From Phlegmacium glaucopus (Eukaryota > Basidiomycota > Agaricomycetes > Agaricales > Cortinariaceae), in the NCBI GenBank assembly GCA_015039465.1, contig MU130357.1:115888-179887 (forward strand): DNA of 64,000 nucleotides. Reading direction: 5' to 3'. Under the pieces are notes generated by a model. It was not told where the DNA came from. It searched no databases and saw only the letters and a program-made list of their open reading frames with translations. The translations under genes were made by a program, and so were the position numbers. Shown here one piece after another: positions 21,201-32,254 of the stretch. Each line of letters starts with the position of its first letter. The first letter of the stretch is position 1.

Positions 21201-22240
21201 TCATAAACAATCAACCATTCCTCCTGGATAGAAGATATCCACTGAAGGGCAGACTCAACTGAGCCATCTACACCAGAAGCTTGTGCAGCAGGAATGCTGG
21301 ATATCCCCTTGAGAGACACTGTAATACTCTCATAAGAGGAGGCATCAACCCAGAACACATGTGAAAAACTAGAGCAAGAAATGAATTCAGTGTTGTGAAT
21401 GGGTGAAGAGACTTACTTGTCAGACATTTCTTCTGTAAACCTGAGACAAATCTGAGTCTTTCCAATCCCTCCCATTCCCCAGAGGAGACAAGAGCGCCTC
21501 AACATCAGTCTACTATTAGTGCGATGAACAAAAACCTTTCCGAGTTTGTTGAGTACAACTTTGCGTCCAGTAAAGAATGGACTGGAGTTTGGTTTTTGAG
21601 GTAAATGGACCTTCGTCTGCCGTTCAGCTGTGTTGGCAGGGAGAACATTGATGTTATAGCTCTCGCAGTTAACCTAGGGGCAATTGTTGCTAAGTCAATT
21701 TCACAGTACACGAAAAAGACTTACAAGAGTGCTGCCAGTTATAAGTAAATTCTGGGCATTCGCCAAGAAACCCGAGCCGGGATGCTGAGTCTACTCATCA
21801 TCAGCAAAGCCGAGAACCCATGGCGTAAGCAACTCACCGAGGGATTGTTTTCTGATTCCATAGATCCCAAATTGGCTTGCGTTATGGTATCAGACGAGGA
21901 GTTATCTAGATGTGCTACGAGAGCAAGATCATTGTTTGCCAAAGCGGAAGCCGAAGCGGAGAGTTGGAATTCATGTGTAGTCTTACCGACGACAATGATT
22001 GAGTACTTCTATCGATGTGATGGGGCTAAGTCGAACACTTACAGTAACGCCAGCGGCCTGACTAACTTGAACGCTCGCAGTCGCAGCACTAATGGGAACG
22101 GATGGGATGGTGCTCGTTACGATTGTTGAAGTCGAAGTCGAAGTCGATGCTGCAGAGCTTGAACCAAGAGCATCGCTGATGGTCAGAGCTGGAGATTTTG
22201 GTTCCTTGGACTTGCCAAATCCCTTAAAAGTGCGTTCCAT
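18247..22240 (-). pseudogene. NB-ARC/TPR NLR-like protein, 15 TPR units, frameshifted
   Basis: A STAND-type NTPase followed by kinesin-light-chain-like TPRs, the architecture of fungal NLR-like immune or incompatibility proteins. The start is at 22240 (MERTFKGFGKSKE), chosen by homology with the plus-strand paralogue at 58106. Exons: 22240-22043, 21981-21838, 21790-21725, 21673-21417, and 21368 downward. The P-loop GMGGIGKTQ lies in exon 4. The fifth exon begins FFTCVFWVDASS-like and has a Walker B (EEWLIVYDNADD), the GNRGNILITSRN sensor block, GCIPLAVDHAGA and VHPLLHCWSRERM in the MHD position. Six 42-residue TPRs are followed by one extra T at 19439-19440 (GCCTTCATT instead of GCCTCATC), which closes the frame at 19424. 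Nine more TPRs and a C-terminal cap (VMNIRTRMGRN) continue in the shifted frame to 18247. It is either a recent pseudogene, a truncated allele or a sequence error. Confidence 0.85.
18290..20200 (-). repeat. 126-bp tandem repeat array encoding 15 TPRs
   Basis: The unit encodes EQLELQVMDMRKKVLGAEHP, then DTITSMGNLA, then a variable TYHKQRRWDEA. Units are nearly identical at the DNA level, far more than needed to conserve protein, indicating recent expansion or gene conversion. Repeats 9-11 and 12-14 match one another as triplets. Confidence 0.9.
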
Positions 22241-23640
22241 AGTAGATTGTGGTGTTCGATGCGCAGAGGTCAAGTACCAAGGTGGGAGAAAGACAGAAGA
22301 ATGCTGTTACATAGGACAGGTTCTCAAGTTCCCATGCACCGCCTTTGCGTCACAACATGCTATTAATATTTATTCTTTGTCACCAACTTAAATACACATC
22401 CTTCCCAAAGTGCTGAATCGATTGTGAGAGGCATATCCTAAGGTCCGTCGGATATTGCCCCTCTCGCTTTTCTACGCCAACTATCGTCCTTGTATGGACC
22501 TAAATTTGATGTCATACCACCAAATGAATTCCACGAAAGTCCTCCGGACTCATAGGTTCAACGTCAGGGTCACGGAAAAGATATGGATTGTCGACGGAGC
22601 TTGAACTTACAGCTTTTGCCTTGGGCCTTCTGTAGTTGAAGATATATAAAAGAGAAATAATGCCAGAAAGTCTACTTCGCAGGAGAACTAGAGAATTCAA
22701 GTACGGCACTCCCTTTGACACCAGACCAGGTCGAAAGAAGAGAAACAAGTTAATAATGCACCTTCTTCAACGTCTTGGGAGGCCTGATTTCAGTTCAGCA
22801 TTGCCATCCTTCTGTTTCGCTTTAGGTTTCGGACGAGGTCTATCCACTTTGGTCAACATCCATCACATCATTATCCTTCATCGACTTGGACGTTGGTTTC
22901 AATAATCACGTTGGAGCAGTAACACCTGAACTGGGTTTATGTTTCGGCCCCGGATTGGCTCGTCTGTTTTTGGCTACGTTTTTTCATCTGTGTTCGTGGC
23001 GTCATCCAGACCCTTCTTCGCTTTGGGGTTGGACTTAGGCTTGGGTGTCAACGGTCCTTCCACACCACCAGCAGCGACCTTGGACTTGAGCCCTAAGTTC
23101 AGGTTTCGCCCTTGCCGATATCAGCAGCAGAAGCTGCAGCTTTCCTTTCGCTGGTTTCTTGACCGAGCACGTACCTTTACATTTTCCTCTGCTTTCCTTT
23201 GCCCTTATTTTTTCACTTTCTTGGCACCTCTAGCCAAAGCAAGATCTCTACTAGCACCCAATGCTGTCTTAGCACCGGAAGAATCTGCTAAAACGATGGC
23301 ATCAGCATCCAAGAAAGTAATGAACCACCGCTTACCCTCTTCCTCACTACTATCATCCTCGAAGCTATCTTTTATCCAGACTTTCAACAATCGGAGGCCG
23401 AACTGATGACGCTCTGTATATCGTGGCCTTCATCATCAGCGAGCAATAAATCGGCATTAGCTTTACTATCTCATTCTTCACTTTTCTATCCTTCGGTTCT
23501 CACCTTTGGAAGCTTCCCAAACTAATGACCTTGTTCGCAGCAAAAGGTCGGAAAATACTGGATACGAGTTCGTATGTCGGATCTTTTTAATTCTCCTTCA
23601 AATACCAAGATTAACAATTCTATCCTGCATTTCATAAAGA
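22241..23640. other. no confident gene; possible lysine-rich gene remnant on the minus strand
   Basis: Minus-strand frames at 23390-23205 (KRWFITFLDADAIVLADSSG..SRDLALARGAKKVKK), then short PKPK/KPK-rich runs, then 22640-22512 (RRPKAKAVSSSSVDNPYLF) look like pieces of one lysine/proline-rich protein, with frame breaks between. I do not recognise it. The region also holds the promoter of the NB-ARC/TPR gene that starts at 22240. Confidence 0.3.
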
Positions 23641-24256
23641 CTTACTCGCTCCTGTATAACTCGGCCGCGATCTCCTCTTCTCGCATGAACCGCATCACCA
23701 GGTATTGATACAACCTCTGACCCTGTTGGATGGACGTACTCAGACCCGAGTAGGAACACGATAGGCGGAGGCAAACGTGTGGAATTTGGTCCCGTTCACA
23801 ACCATACCACCGGGACCGGAACCGACGACGAGAGAGTTGGCATATGGCCTCGGGTGAGGACACGAGACATTGATTCGAAACTCGAGAATTCTGACGCTTC
23901 TCATGTGCATTGCAATTTTTGACGTTGAATCCATCATGACGCATTGAAGGGATAAAAGCGGAGTTGTAATTTTGACAATCTAGCATATTCGGATCCGCAC
24001 ATGTTCCCTTCACCCATGGCCACTTATCAATGAAACTTAATACTGAGAGCCATTCGCTTGGACCATACACGACGTATGGAAACGGCCGGGTAAATGAAAG
24101 AAGTAATATTGGATGTTCTTATCGATATCTAAATCACGATACTTCTCGTGCAGAACTCTAATTCGAAGCTGCCAGTATTCGGCAGTCGAAAGGGTCTGAT
24201 GCAATGTTCGTGGCATATAAAGATACGCCGCTAGAACTCAGTCGCTCAACAGAAAG
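23641..24256. other. duplicated upstream flank of the DUF4436 gene
   Basis: From about 23950 this matches, inverted, the sequence upstream of the second DUF4436 gene (28320-28560), including GCGGATCCGAATATG-like and AAATTACAACTCCGCTT words. Around 24180 it keeps CTGATGCAATGTTCGTGGCATATAAA, a TATA-like element about 50 bp before the start that is also present before copies 2 and 3. The open frame 23642-24070 (minus) shows no family motif. Confidence 0.45.
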
Positions 24257-26085
24257 ATGGCTAGTCCCACTTCTATACACGAGTCCCAGCAAGCCCTACC
24301 TAGTACTAGCTCACTGAAATCCCAGCATCCAATTCACCCAGAGATCAAATATCCACCTTCGGGAACTAAAAAACCCGAACCAAACGAGGAGACCGGAAAT
24401 CGTCGCAATATCGTTCGATGGTGGATCGCCGCCTGCCTTAGTTTCCTCATATTGTCACCCCCAATATCTGTCCTTCTGGGACTCAAATTACATGCTCGCG
24501 ATTTCCAGTATTTGGATAACAAGTCAACTTTTGACGGTCGTACAGTGACGTCTTCCTTTTACGAACGTTGTAGACAAGTGTTAATCTCCTCTTTTCCAGG
24601 TCCTGTTGGAGGTGGTACTCATCAGTGTTAATCCATTGACTAGCAATATGACCATGGATTGGACAATCATTGGAGAGAGTCAGTCCGATTGCTCCGCAAC
24701 TAACCTCACGGCTTGTAGTGATATCAATATTTTCTTTGACAAGTAACGTTTTATTCAACTTCTCTTCCAAAAACCAGATATGTTGACCTGTTCGTTGTTC
24801 TTATAGCAATCTCTTGCGTGGTGCGGATCCGACGCTCCTCCGCACCAGCAACAGGCCTTCGCAGCCAATCTTTCGACTTAACGCGACTGCTTTTGCCTTG
24901 AAAGATATCGTAGCCAATACACCGACTTTCCGCACAGAACTTGCATTGTTCTCTCCTGGTAATCACCAATCTTCCCTCATATATTATCCTTTCGATATGT
25001 AAGGAAGTCCTCTTCAATTTGTTGTCTTTTAAACTTCCCTGCCGATGTTCTAGTTACTCGGCGGAAATCTTTACCTTTGCACAGGACGCGCGCACCAATG
25101 CGACGATGGGGTTGAGATTGGCTAATACACGTGGAATAGCCGTGTACGTGTTAAATATGACAACATCCCTCAACACTCATTACTAACGAATTGTTTAGTG
25201 GGTTCAAGACCAACACAATCACTCGACCAAATGTCTACATTCCTGCTGGAATGGTGGACATCGTAATTACCATTTCGCGCGGTAACCTCGTCAAGGCCTT
25301 CAGCATTGTGATTACGATCGCCATATGTACTTAAGTTTTCCCGATATCACTTCGTGGCACTTACTCTTGTGCTCTTCAGGGATGATCACGCTCATTTTGC
25401 TTTTGGTAATGATCACTACTGTTATTTTCGGCTTCCGGCAGAGAGGAGAAGTGCTGGTTATTCCTGTGGCAACATTATTTGCTTTCACCCAGTTGAGGCA
25501 GAGTATGCCCGGTGCTCCAGCGGGTTTCGGTACGTATTGTATTCACATTCTCCACCTTCTTGTCCTAAATGACGTCACCTACTCAGGAGACATCATTGGT
25601 GAGAATTACTTATCATTGGAAATACACGCATTCTTATCAAATTTAACTCAGATTTTGTCGGTCTTCTTCCTTGTCTTGCTCTCCTCTCCCTTTCTGTACG
25701 TCCAAACTCCTTTCTCGGACACCTAGAACTGAACCTTAATATGACAGGCCGCCTTCACACTTGGAGCGTTCATTTTGACAGATCCAACAGATCGTCCCCT
25801 GCGGTTGAGCTGGGATCTATGGTGTAAGTACTCATGTCCAGCTCATATCAAATCAATTGACATCTTGCTTGCTGCTTTTGCAGATCAAGCATTTCCAAGA
25901 CTTCGGCCGACTCCGATGAAAATAAAAGCCTAAAGCCATAAATACTATCCAGAGAGAAAATGTACTAGTAGTGCAACCTGGATTGGCAGTCTGAAAGACA
26001 AGGAGACCTGTAGGCATGGCTCGACTCGGAGGATCTCGGCAAATCTGATCGCAATAAAGTAGTTAATGTTTGGGTCTGTTTTAAT
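23950..26085. repeat. left arm of a large inverted repeat
   Basis: Sequence from the DUF4436 upstream flank through the whole gene to AATGTTTGGGTCTGTTTTAA at about 26066-26085 is repeated in inverted orientation at 26494-28560. The spacer of about 410 bp shows no gene. Arm similarity is high in coding and flanking sequence alike. Confidence 0.8.
24257..25933 (+). CDS. DUF4436 family membrane protein, copy 1
   Basis: Ten exons join in one frame. Start MASPTSIHESQQ at 24257. A cytosolic Ser/Pro-rich tail leads into a first membrane span (IVRWWIAACLSFLILSP..SVLLGL), then an outer domain (TVLLEVVLISVNP, NNLLRGADPTLLR, YSAEIFTFAQDA, NATMGLRLANTRGIAV). The signature stretch VYIPAGMVDIVITISRG is followed by membrane spans IAIWMITLILLLVMITTVIFGF, VLVIPVATLFAFTQLR..MPGAPAGFG, and DFVGLLPCLALLSLSAAFTLGAFIL. 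Exon 7 is only 12 nt (25587-25598). The last exon gives YQAFPRLRPTPMKIKA and a stop at 25931-25933. The arrangement fits fungal DUF4436 proteins, whose function is unknown. Adjacent copy 2 is an inverted duplicate. No lesion seen. Confidence 0.8.
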
Positions 26086-26493
26086 AACAATTTTTGCTTT
26101 CATTATCAGAGTTGTCATGAGAAAACCTTGCCTCGCGTTTTGTTTTTTCCTACGTCTGGCCCGGGGGACGGTTTAACTGGTTGAGATGGGATCTATTTCG
26201 CCTTTCAATTGAATGTGACAGGTAGTCGATAGAACGGCGAATGCAACTGCAGTCGGATAGAAAGAAAAAATATCTATTCAAGGTAATATTAATATGCCCA
26301 GAAGTCATTGAATATGGCTTCTTTCGAAGCTTTGTAGATACAGTAAGGCAGTTCTGACTGTTGCCTGGTGGAGATGACGAGTCAATATATAGCCATATGT
26401 AGTAATTTTTGAAGGTCCCGAAGGGTCCCTCGCGGCTCGAAATCCCCGGACCCCCCTTGATAATGATTTCCTTGATCTTTGTTTTATATTAAA

Positions 26494-28560
26494 ACAGACA
26501 TAAACATTAAGTACTGCATATCAACTGCATATGAGATTATATTACGCCAACTTGAAGTTTTGCCGAAGTCCTCGAGCATGCCTACAGGTCTCCTTATCTT
26601 TCAGCCTGCCAATCCACGTTGCACTACTAGTATATTTGGTTTTCAACTTTTCTCGGAGTCGGCCGAAGTCTTGGAAATGCTTGATCTGCAAGAAGCGGCA
26701 AGCGATATCAACTGACTTGACATGAGCCAAACACGAGTACTTACACCATAGATCCCAGCTCAAACGCAGGGGGTGATCTGTTGGGTCTGTCAAAATGAAC
26801 GCTCCAAGTGTGAAGGCAGCCTGACGTATTAAGGTTCAGTTCTAAGTAATTGGAGAAAAACGTTTGGACGTACAGAAAGGGAGAGGAGAGCAAGACAAGG
26901 AAGAAGACCGACGAAATCTGAGTTAAATTTAATCAATGCGTGTATTTCCGATGTAAGTAACTCTCACCAATGATGTCTCCTGCAGTAGGTAAAGTCGTTT
27001 AGCACAAGGCGAAGAATGTCAATGCAATGCGTACCGAAACCCGGAGGGGCACCAGGCATAGTCTGCCTCAACTGAGTGAAAGCAAATAATGTTGCCACAG
27101 GAATAACCAGCACTTCTCCTTTCTGCCGGAAGCCGAAAAGGACAGTAGTGATCATCACCAAAAGCAAAATGAGCGTGATCATCCCTGAAGAGCACAAGAG
27201 TAAGTGCTTGACTGTGAAGTGATATCGGGAACACTCAAGTACATATGGCGATCGTTGCTACAATGCTGTAAGCCATGATGAGGTTGCCCCGCGAAATGGT
27301 GATTACGATGTCCACCATCCCAGCAGGAATGTTGACATTTGGCCGAGTGATTGTGTTGGTCTTGAACCCACTAAACAATTCGTTAGTAACGAGTGGTGAT
27401 GGATGTTGTCATATTTGATACGTACGCGGCTATTCCACGTGTATTAGCCAATCTCAACCCCATCGTCGCATTAGTGCTCGTGTCCTGTGCAAAGGTAAAT
27501 ATTTCCGCCGAGTAACTGGAGCGTCGGGAGGGAAGTTTAAAAGACAACAAATTGAGAAGGACTTCCTTACATATCGAAAGGATAATATATGAGAGAAGAT
27601 TGGTGATTACCAGGCGAAAACAATGCAAGTTCTGTGCGGAAAGTTGGTGTATTGGCCACAATATCCTTCAAGACAAAAGCAGACGCGTTAAATCGAAAGA
27701 TTGGCTGCGAAGGCCTGTCGCTGGTGCGGAGGAGCGACGGATCCGCACTACGCAAGAGATTGCTATAAGAACAACGAACAGTGGTCAACACATCCCGTTT
27801 TTGGAAGCGAAGTTGAACGAAGCCTTACTTGTCAAAGAAAATATTGATATCACTACAAGCCGTGAGATTACTTGGGGAGCAATCGGACTGACTCTCTCCA
27901 ATGAATGTCCAATCCAAGATCATGGTACTAGTCAATGGATTAACACTGATGAGTACCACCTCCAACAGGACCTGCAAAACACGAGATTAGCACTTGTCTG
28001 CGATGTTCGTAAAAGGAAGACGTCACTGTACGACCGTCAAAAGTTGACTTGTTATCCAAATACTGGAAATCCCGAGCGTGTAATTTGAGTCCCAGAAGAA
28101 CAGATATTGCGGGTGACAATATGAGGAAACCAAGGCAGGAGACGATCCACCATCGAAAGAGAATGCGACGATTTTCGGTCTCGTTTTGTTCAGGTTGTAT
28201 AGTCGCCGCAATATCTGAAGGTGGATATTTGGTCTTTGGCTGAACTAGATGCTGAGATTTCAGTGAGCTCGTACTAGGTAGGGCTTGCTGGCACTCGTTG
28301 ACAGAAGTGGGACCAGTCATCTTTCTTGAGCGACTGACTTCTAGCGGCGTATATTTATATGCCACGAACATTGCATCGGACCACAATTAAGGTTCTGCAC
28401 GAGAAGTGTCATTTACATATTCCAATAGGAACATTTGAGGAACATACTTGGCCGCTTCCATACCTCACTAGCAAACGTCTCTCAGCATTACGTTCATTGA
28501 TAAGTGGCCATGGATGAAGGGATCATAAGTAGTATGCGGATCCGAATATGCCCGATGTCA
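26494..28560. repeat. right arm of the large inverted repeat
   Basis: Inverted counterpart of 23950-26085, starting at TTAAAACAGACATAAACATT and carrying DUF4436 copy 2 and its upstream flank. Copy 3 (30340-32035) is a third, direct copy relative to this arm and has the same 3' flank (TTAAAACAGACCCAAACATT at about 30211). Confidence 0.8.
26627..28320 (-). CDS. DUF4436 family membrane protein, copy 2
   Basis: Same exon plan as copy 1. Start MTGPTSVNECQQ at 28320, chosen by homology with copies 1 and 3. It keeps the first span (FRWWIVSCLGFLILSPAISVL), NLLRSADPSLLRTSDRP, the signature before the second span, MITLILLLVMITTVLFGF and the 12-nt exon (26968-26979). The last exon reads YQAFPRLRPTPRKVENQIY with a stop at 26627-26629, so the tail differs from copies 1 and 3. 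No stop or frame break noticed in the exons followed. Confidence 0.75.
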
Positions 28561-30339
28561 AAATTACAACTCCGCTTTTATCCCTTCAATGCATCAAGAT
28601 GCATCATGGATTCAACGTGCGAATGGAATATATACATATTACTCCCCAGTGAATACGGTGTCAATAAGTTCAAAAAATCCTTCTCTTTTCACCATGAGGT
28701 TTAATCTCCTCCGTTGGCAGTGCCTGCTTGCAGACTAAGTTGATTTCATATCGGTATAGCTAACCTTCTGAAGCTAGAAGTTTGATTAATGAATTGAATT
28801 AGTAACGCTGGTCACATGTATTCCCCTAAGCGCCCAAGCCCAGGATCGGAAGACCGTACTATTGATTGTAAGCGCTCTTATTACTAGGCTGCCTGGCAGA
28901 ATTAGTATCGATAGCCAGATTGTACGTTTCATAGCCGTTTTCTTATCAATAGCCCATCACTCAAACAATACCCATATGTTAGAGGCTTCAATGTCCTCCA
29001 CCTTTTGTCCACCTTCAAGTTGACCTTCTAGCACCGAGAGCACAACTTCAAATTCTAAGTATAGACGTTTAGCCTATCGATATGAAACTAAAAACAGTGG
29101 ACTCATGGTTGATAGTCTAGTGACCCTACTAGAAAAGCTAATTCATTGATACCGATCTCATCTTCTTTCTCAATCGTGGAACTAACATAATTAATATAAT
29201 ATTATGCGGAGGAGTAAAATCAAGAGGAGCTATCTGCCAATCACGAACGTCCTGCTATCATGTTTAGTGGTGATTAACGTATATATCAAATGGTCAAGTG
29301 GACCCGCTCGGTTTAAATATCTTCTTTTTTCATTGCCAGCTCCATCGTCTCGGAGTTCGGGATTGAGGCTACTTCATCAGCTGAAGAGGTTTGGGTCCAC
29401 GATGCTCAACGGCACCTACTGCGCCTCTAAAGGATACGACACCAATGATAAAGGCTAAAATAATGGGAATTGTATGTAAGACAAAATTGAAGAGGAGATA
29501 CATCACTGTAACATACCAATTATACAGAATGCGCCACTTGTCCATTTCGCATAACGATAACTTACGATCATATCCGCATCCGGGGATCTTGAGTGACACA
29601 GTCGAACACAAATGCCATCAATGTGATCCCAAATGTAGTCCAGGCTACAACAAAAAGGAGAATCAGCAATATTTTAATTGCGATCTGAAGTGGTGAAGTC
29701 ATTCATGGGGCAAAGCAAACAATGCAATGAATAATGGCTGGGAATACTATGTCGACGCTGATGACAAAGAGCTATATCGGATAATTCAAGAGGCCAGTAT
29801 GACATTGACGGCTGGCTGAGGTTGAACAGAAAGATTGCTGTGCAGGTTGATAACATTGCAACACCTGAAACCTCGGGTAAGGATCGAAATTATGAAAGGG
29901 TATCAATATGAGCCAAACAAGCGATATATGCACCCCCATCAATCCAAAAAGAAATCGCATAAAATGCCACTTGAAGAAGAACATAGGCAGGAGGAGACGA
30001 ACAGCAGTCTGCATCGCTTGTATATTGCTTGTAATCTTGATAGTAGAGCTATGAGGGTGATTGTTCGTAAGGTCTGTCAAGAATCAGGATCCGCCGGTGT
30101 AGATTTAGTGTTGTGCAGGCAATTAGTAATTGAATAGCCACCAGCCTAGGGCCCTACAGTAGCTTACGCAGAAAAAAAGAGCTTTGATAATGAAGGCAAA
30201 ATTTTAGATTAAAACAGACCCAAACATTAACTGTACGCCAAGTTTTACCGAGGTCCTCAAGCATGCCTACAGGTCTGCTTGTGTTTCAGCCTGCCAACCC
30301 ACGTTGCCCCCTTAGTACACTTTCTCTGCCAGTGGATAT
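28561..30339. repeat. segmental duplicate of 33620-35030, no intact gene
   Basis: 28530-28730 matches 33620-33870 (GCGGATCCGAATATG, TTACAACTCCGCTT, GACACCATGAGGTTTAA), and 29200-30100 matches 34050-35030, the 3' part of the MFS transporter gene and its flank. The similarity stops at about 30090-30110. 30110-30339 is the 3' flank of DUF4436 copy 3. Confidence 0.65.
29340..30080 (-). pseudogene. truncated duplicate of the MFS transporter (C-terminal part)
   Basis: Minus-strand pieces MQTAVRLLLPMFFF (about 30017) and HTIPIILAFIIGVVSFRGA (about 29470-29420) match the corresponding C-terminal exons of the transporter at 34206-36453. Frame breaks occur directly after MQTAVRLL and again in the next exon, and the N-terminal two thirds of the gene are absent. 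Confidence 0.7.
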
Positions 30340-32035
30340 TTATGGCTCTGCGTTTTTATTTGCAGCCTTTCTCGGGGTCGGCCGAAGTCTTGGAAATGCT
30401 TGATCTGCAAGGAGGCGGAAGCAAGATATCAACTGATTTGACGTGAGCCAAACACGAGTACTTACACCATAGATCCCAGCTCAACCGGAGGGGGTGATCT
30501 GTTGGATCTGTCAAAATGAACGCTCCAAGAGTGAAGGCAGCCTGATATTAAGGTTCAGTTATAAGTGATTGGAGAAAAACGTTTGGACGTACAGAAAGGG
30601 AGAGGAGAGCAAGACAAGGAAGAAGGCCGACGAAATCTGAGTTAAATTTACTAAGGATGCGTGTATCTCCGATAATAAGTAAATCTCACCAACGATGTCT
30701 CCTAGAGTACGTTAAAGATCATTTAGCACAAGAAGGCGAAGAATGTGAACGCAACGCGTACCGAAACCCGGAGGAGCACCGGGCATAGTTTGCCTCAATT
30801 GAGTGAAAGCAAATAATGTTGCCACAGGAATAACCAGCACTTCTCCTTTCTGCCGGAAGCCGAAAAGAACAGTAGTGATCATCACCAAAAGCAAAATGAG
30901 CGTGATCATCCCTGAAGAGCACAAGATTAAGTGCTTGACTGCGAAGTGACATCGGGAAACATATGTACATATGGCGATCGTGACTACAATGCTGTAGGTC
31001 TTGATGAGGTTACCGCGCGAAATGGTAATCACGATGTCCACCATCCCAGCAGGAATGTAGACATTTGGCCGAGTGACTGTGTTGGTCTTGAATCCACTAA
31101 ACAGTTCGTTAGTAACGAATGTTGATGGATGTCATATTTAACACGTACACGGCTATTCCACGTGTACTAGCCACCCTCAACCCCATCGTCGCATTGGTGC
31201 TCGTGTCCTGCGCAAAGATAAATATTTCCGCCGAGTAACTGGAACGTTGGCAGAGAAGTTTAAAGGGGGCAAAGACTCAAGAGAACTTCTTTACCTATCG
31301 AAAGGATAATATATGAGAGAAGATTGGTGATTACCAGGCGAGAACAATGCAAGTTCTGTGCGGAAAGTTGGTGTATTGGCTACAATATCTTTCAAGGCAA
31401 AAGCAGAGGCGTTAAATCGAAAGATTGGCTGCGAAGGCCTGTCACTGTTGCGGAGGAGCGTCGGATCCGCACTACGCAGAAGATTGCTATAAGAACAGTG
31501 GTCAACACATCCCATATTGGCAAGAGAAATTGAATAAAACGTTACTTGTCAAAGAAAATATTGATATCACTACAAGCCGAGAGGTTACTTGGGGAGCAAT
31601 TGGACTGACTCTCTCCAATGAATGTCCAATCCATGGTCAGAGTACTGGTTGATGGATTGACACTGATGAGTACCACCTCCAACAGGACCTGGAAAAGACT
31701 AGATTAGCACCTGTCCAGTGCAACGTTCGTGAAAAGGAAGACGTCACTGTACGACCGTCAAAAGTGGACTTGTTATCCAAATACTGAAAATCCCGAGCGT
31801 GTAAATTGAGTCCCAGAAGGACGGATATTGCGGGTGACAATAAGAGGAAACTAAGGCAGGCGGCGATCCACCATCGAACGATAATGCGACGATTTCCGGT
31901 CTCCTCGTTTTCTTCAGGTTTTGTAGTCGCTGCAATATCTGAAGGTGGATATTTTCTCTCTGCATGCTGAGATTCCACTGAGCTAGTACTAGATTGGGCT
32001 TGCTGGGACTCGTGGACAGAAGCGGGACTAGTCAT
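30340..32035 (-). CDS. DUF4436 family membrane protein, copy 3
   Basis: Start MTSPASVHESQQ at 32035. Shares every block with copies 1 and 2: IVRWWIAACLSFLLLSPAIS, NLLRSADPTLLRNSDRP, VYIPAGMVDIVITISRGNL, MITLILLLVMITTVLFGF and the 12-nt exon (30690-30701). It ends YQAFPRLRPTPRKAANKNAEP with a stop at 30340-30342. It has a short deletion in the N-terminal Ser/Pro tail relative to the other copies. No clear lesion seen, but I did not verify every splice site. Confidence 0.75.
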
Positions 32036-32254
32036 CTTGCTCGTGGGTGACAGAGCTCTGGCCGTAACTTTATATGACACGAACATTGCATCGGACCCTA
32101 TCGATCGCTCCAATCAACTTCGAATTAAAGTTCTGCATGAGAAGTATGATTTACATATTGCGATAAGACATACAATATTACTTACATATTTCATTCATGC
32201 TATTGCCAGGCCTCTTCCTTGCATCGTGTATGGCCCCGTGGGTTCAAAGCAAAC

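Noticed and set aside
23642..24070. 142-codon minus-strand frame upstream of DUF4436 copy 1
   Set aside because: The equivalent regions of the other duplicated copies do not keep the frame open, and no domain is visible.
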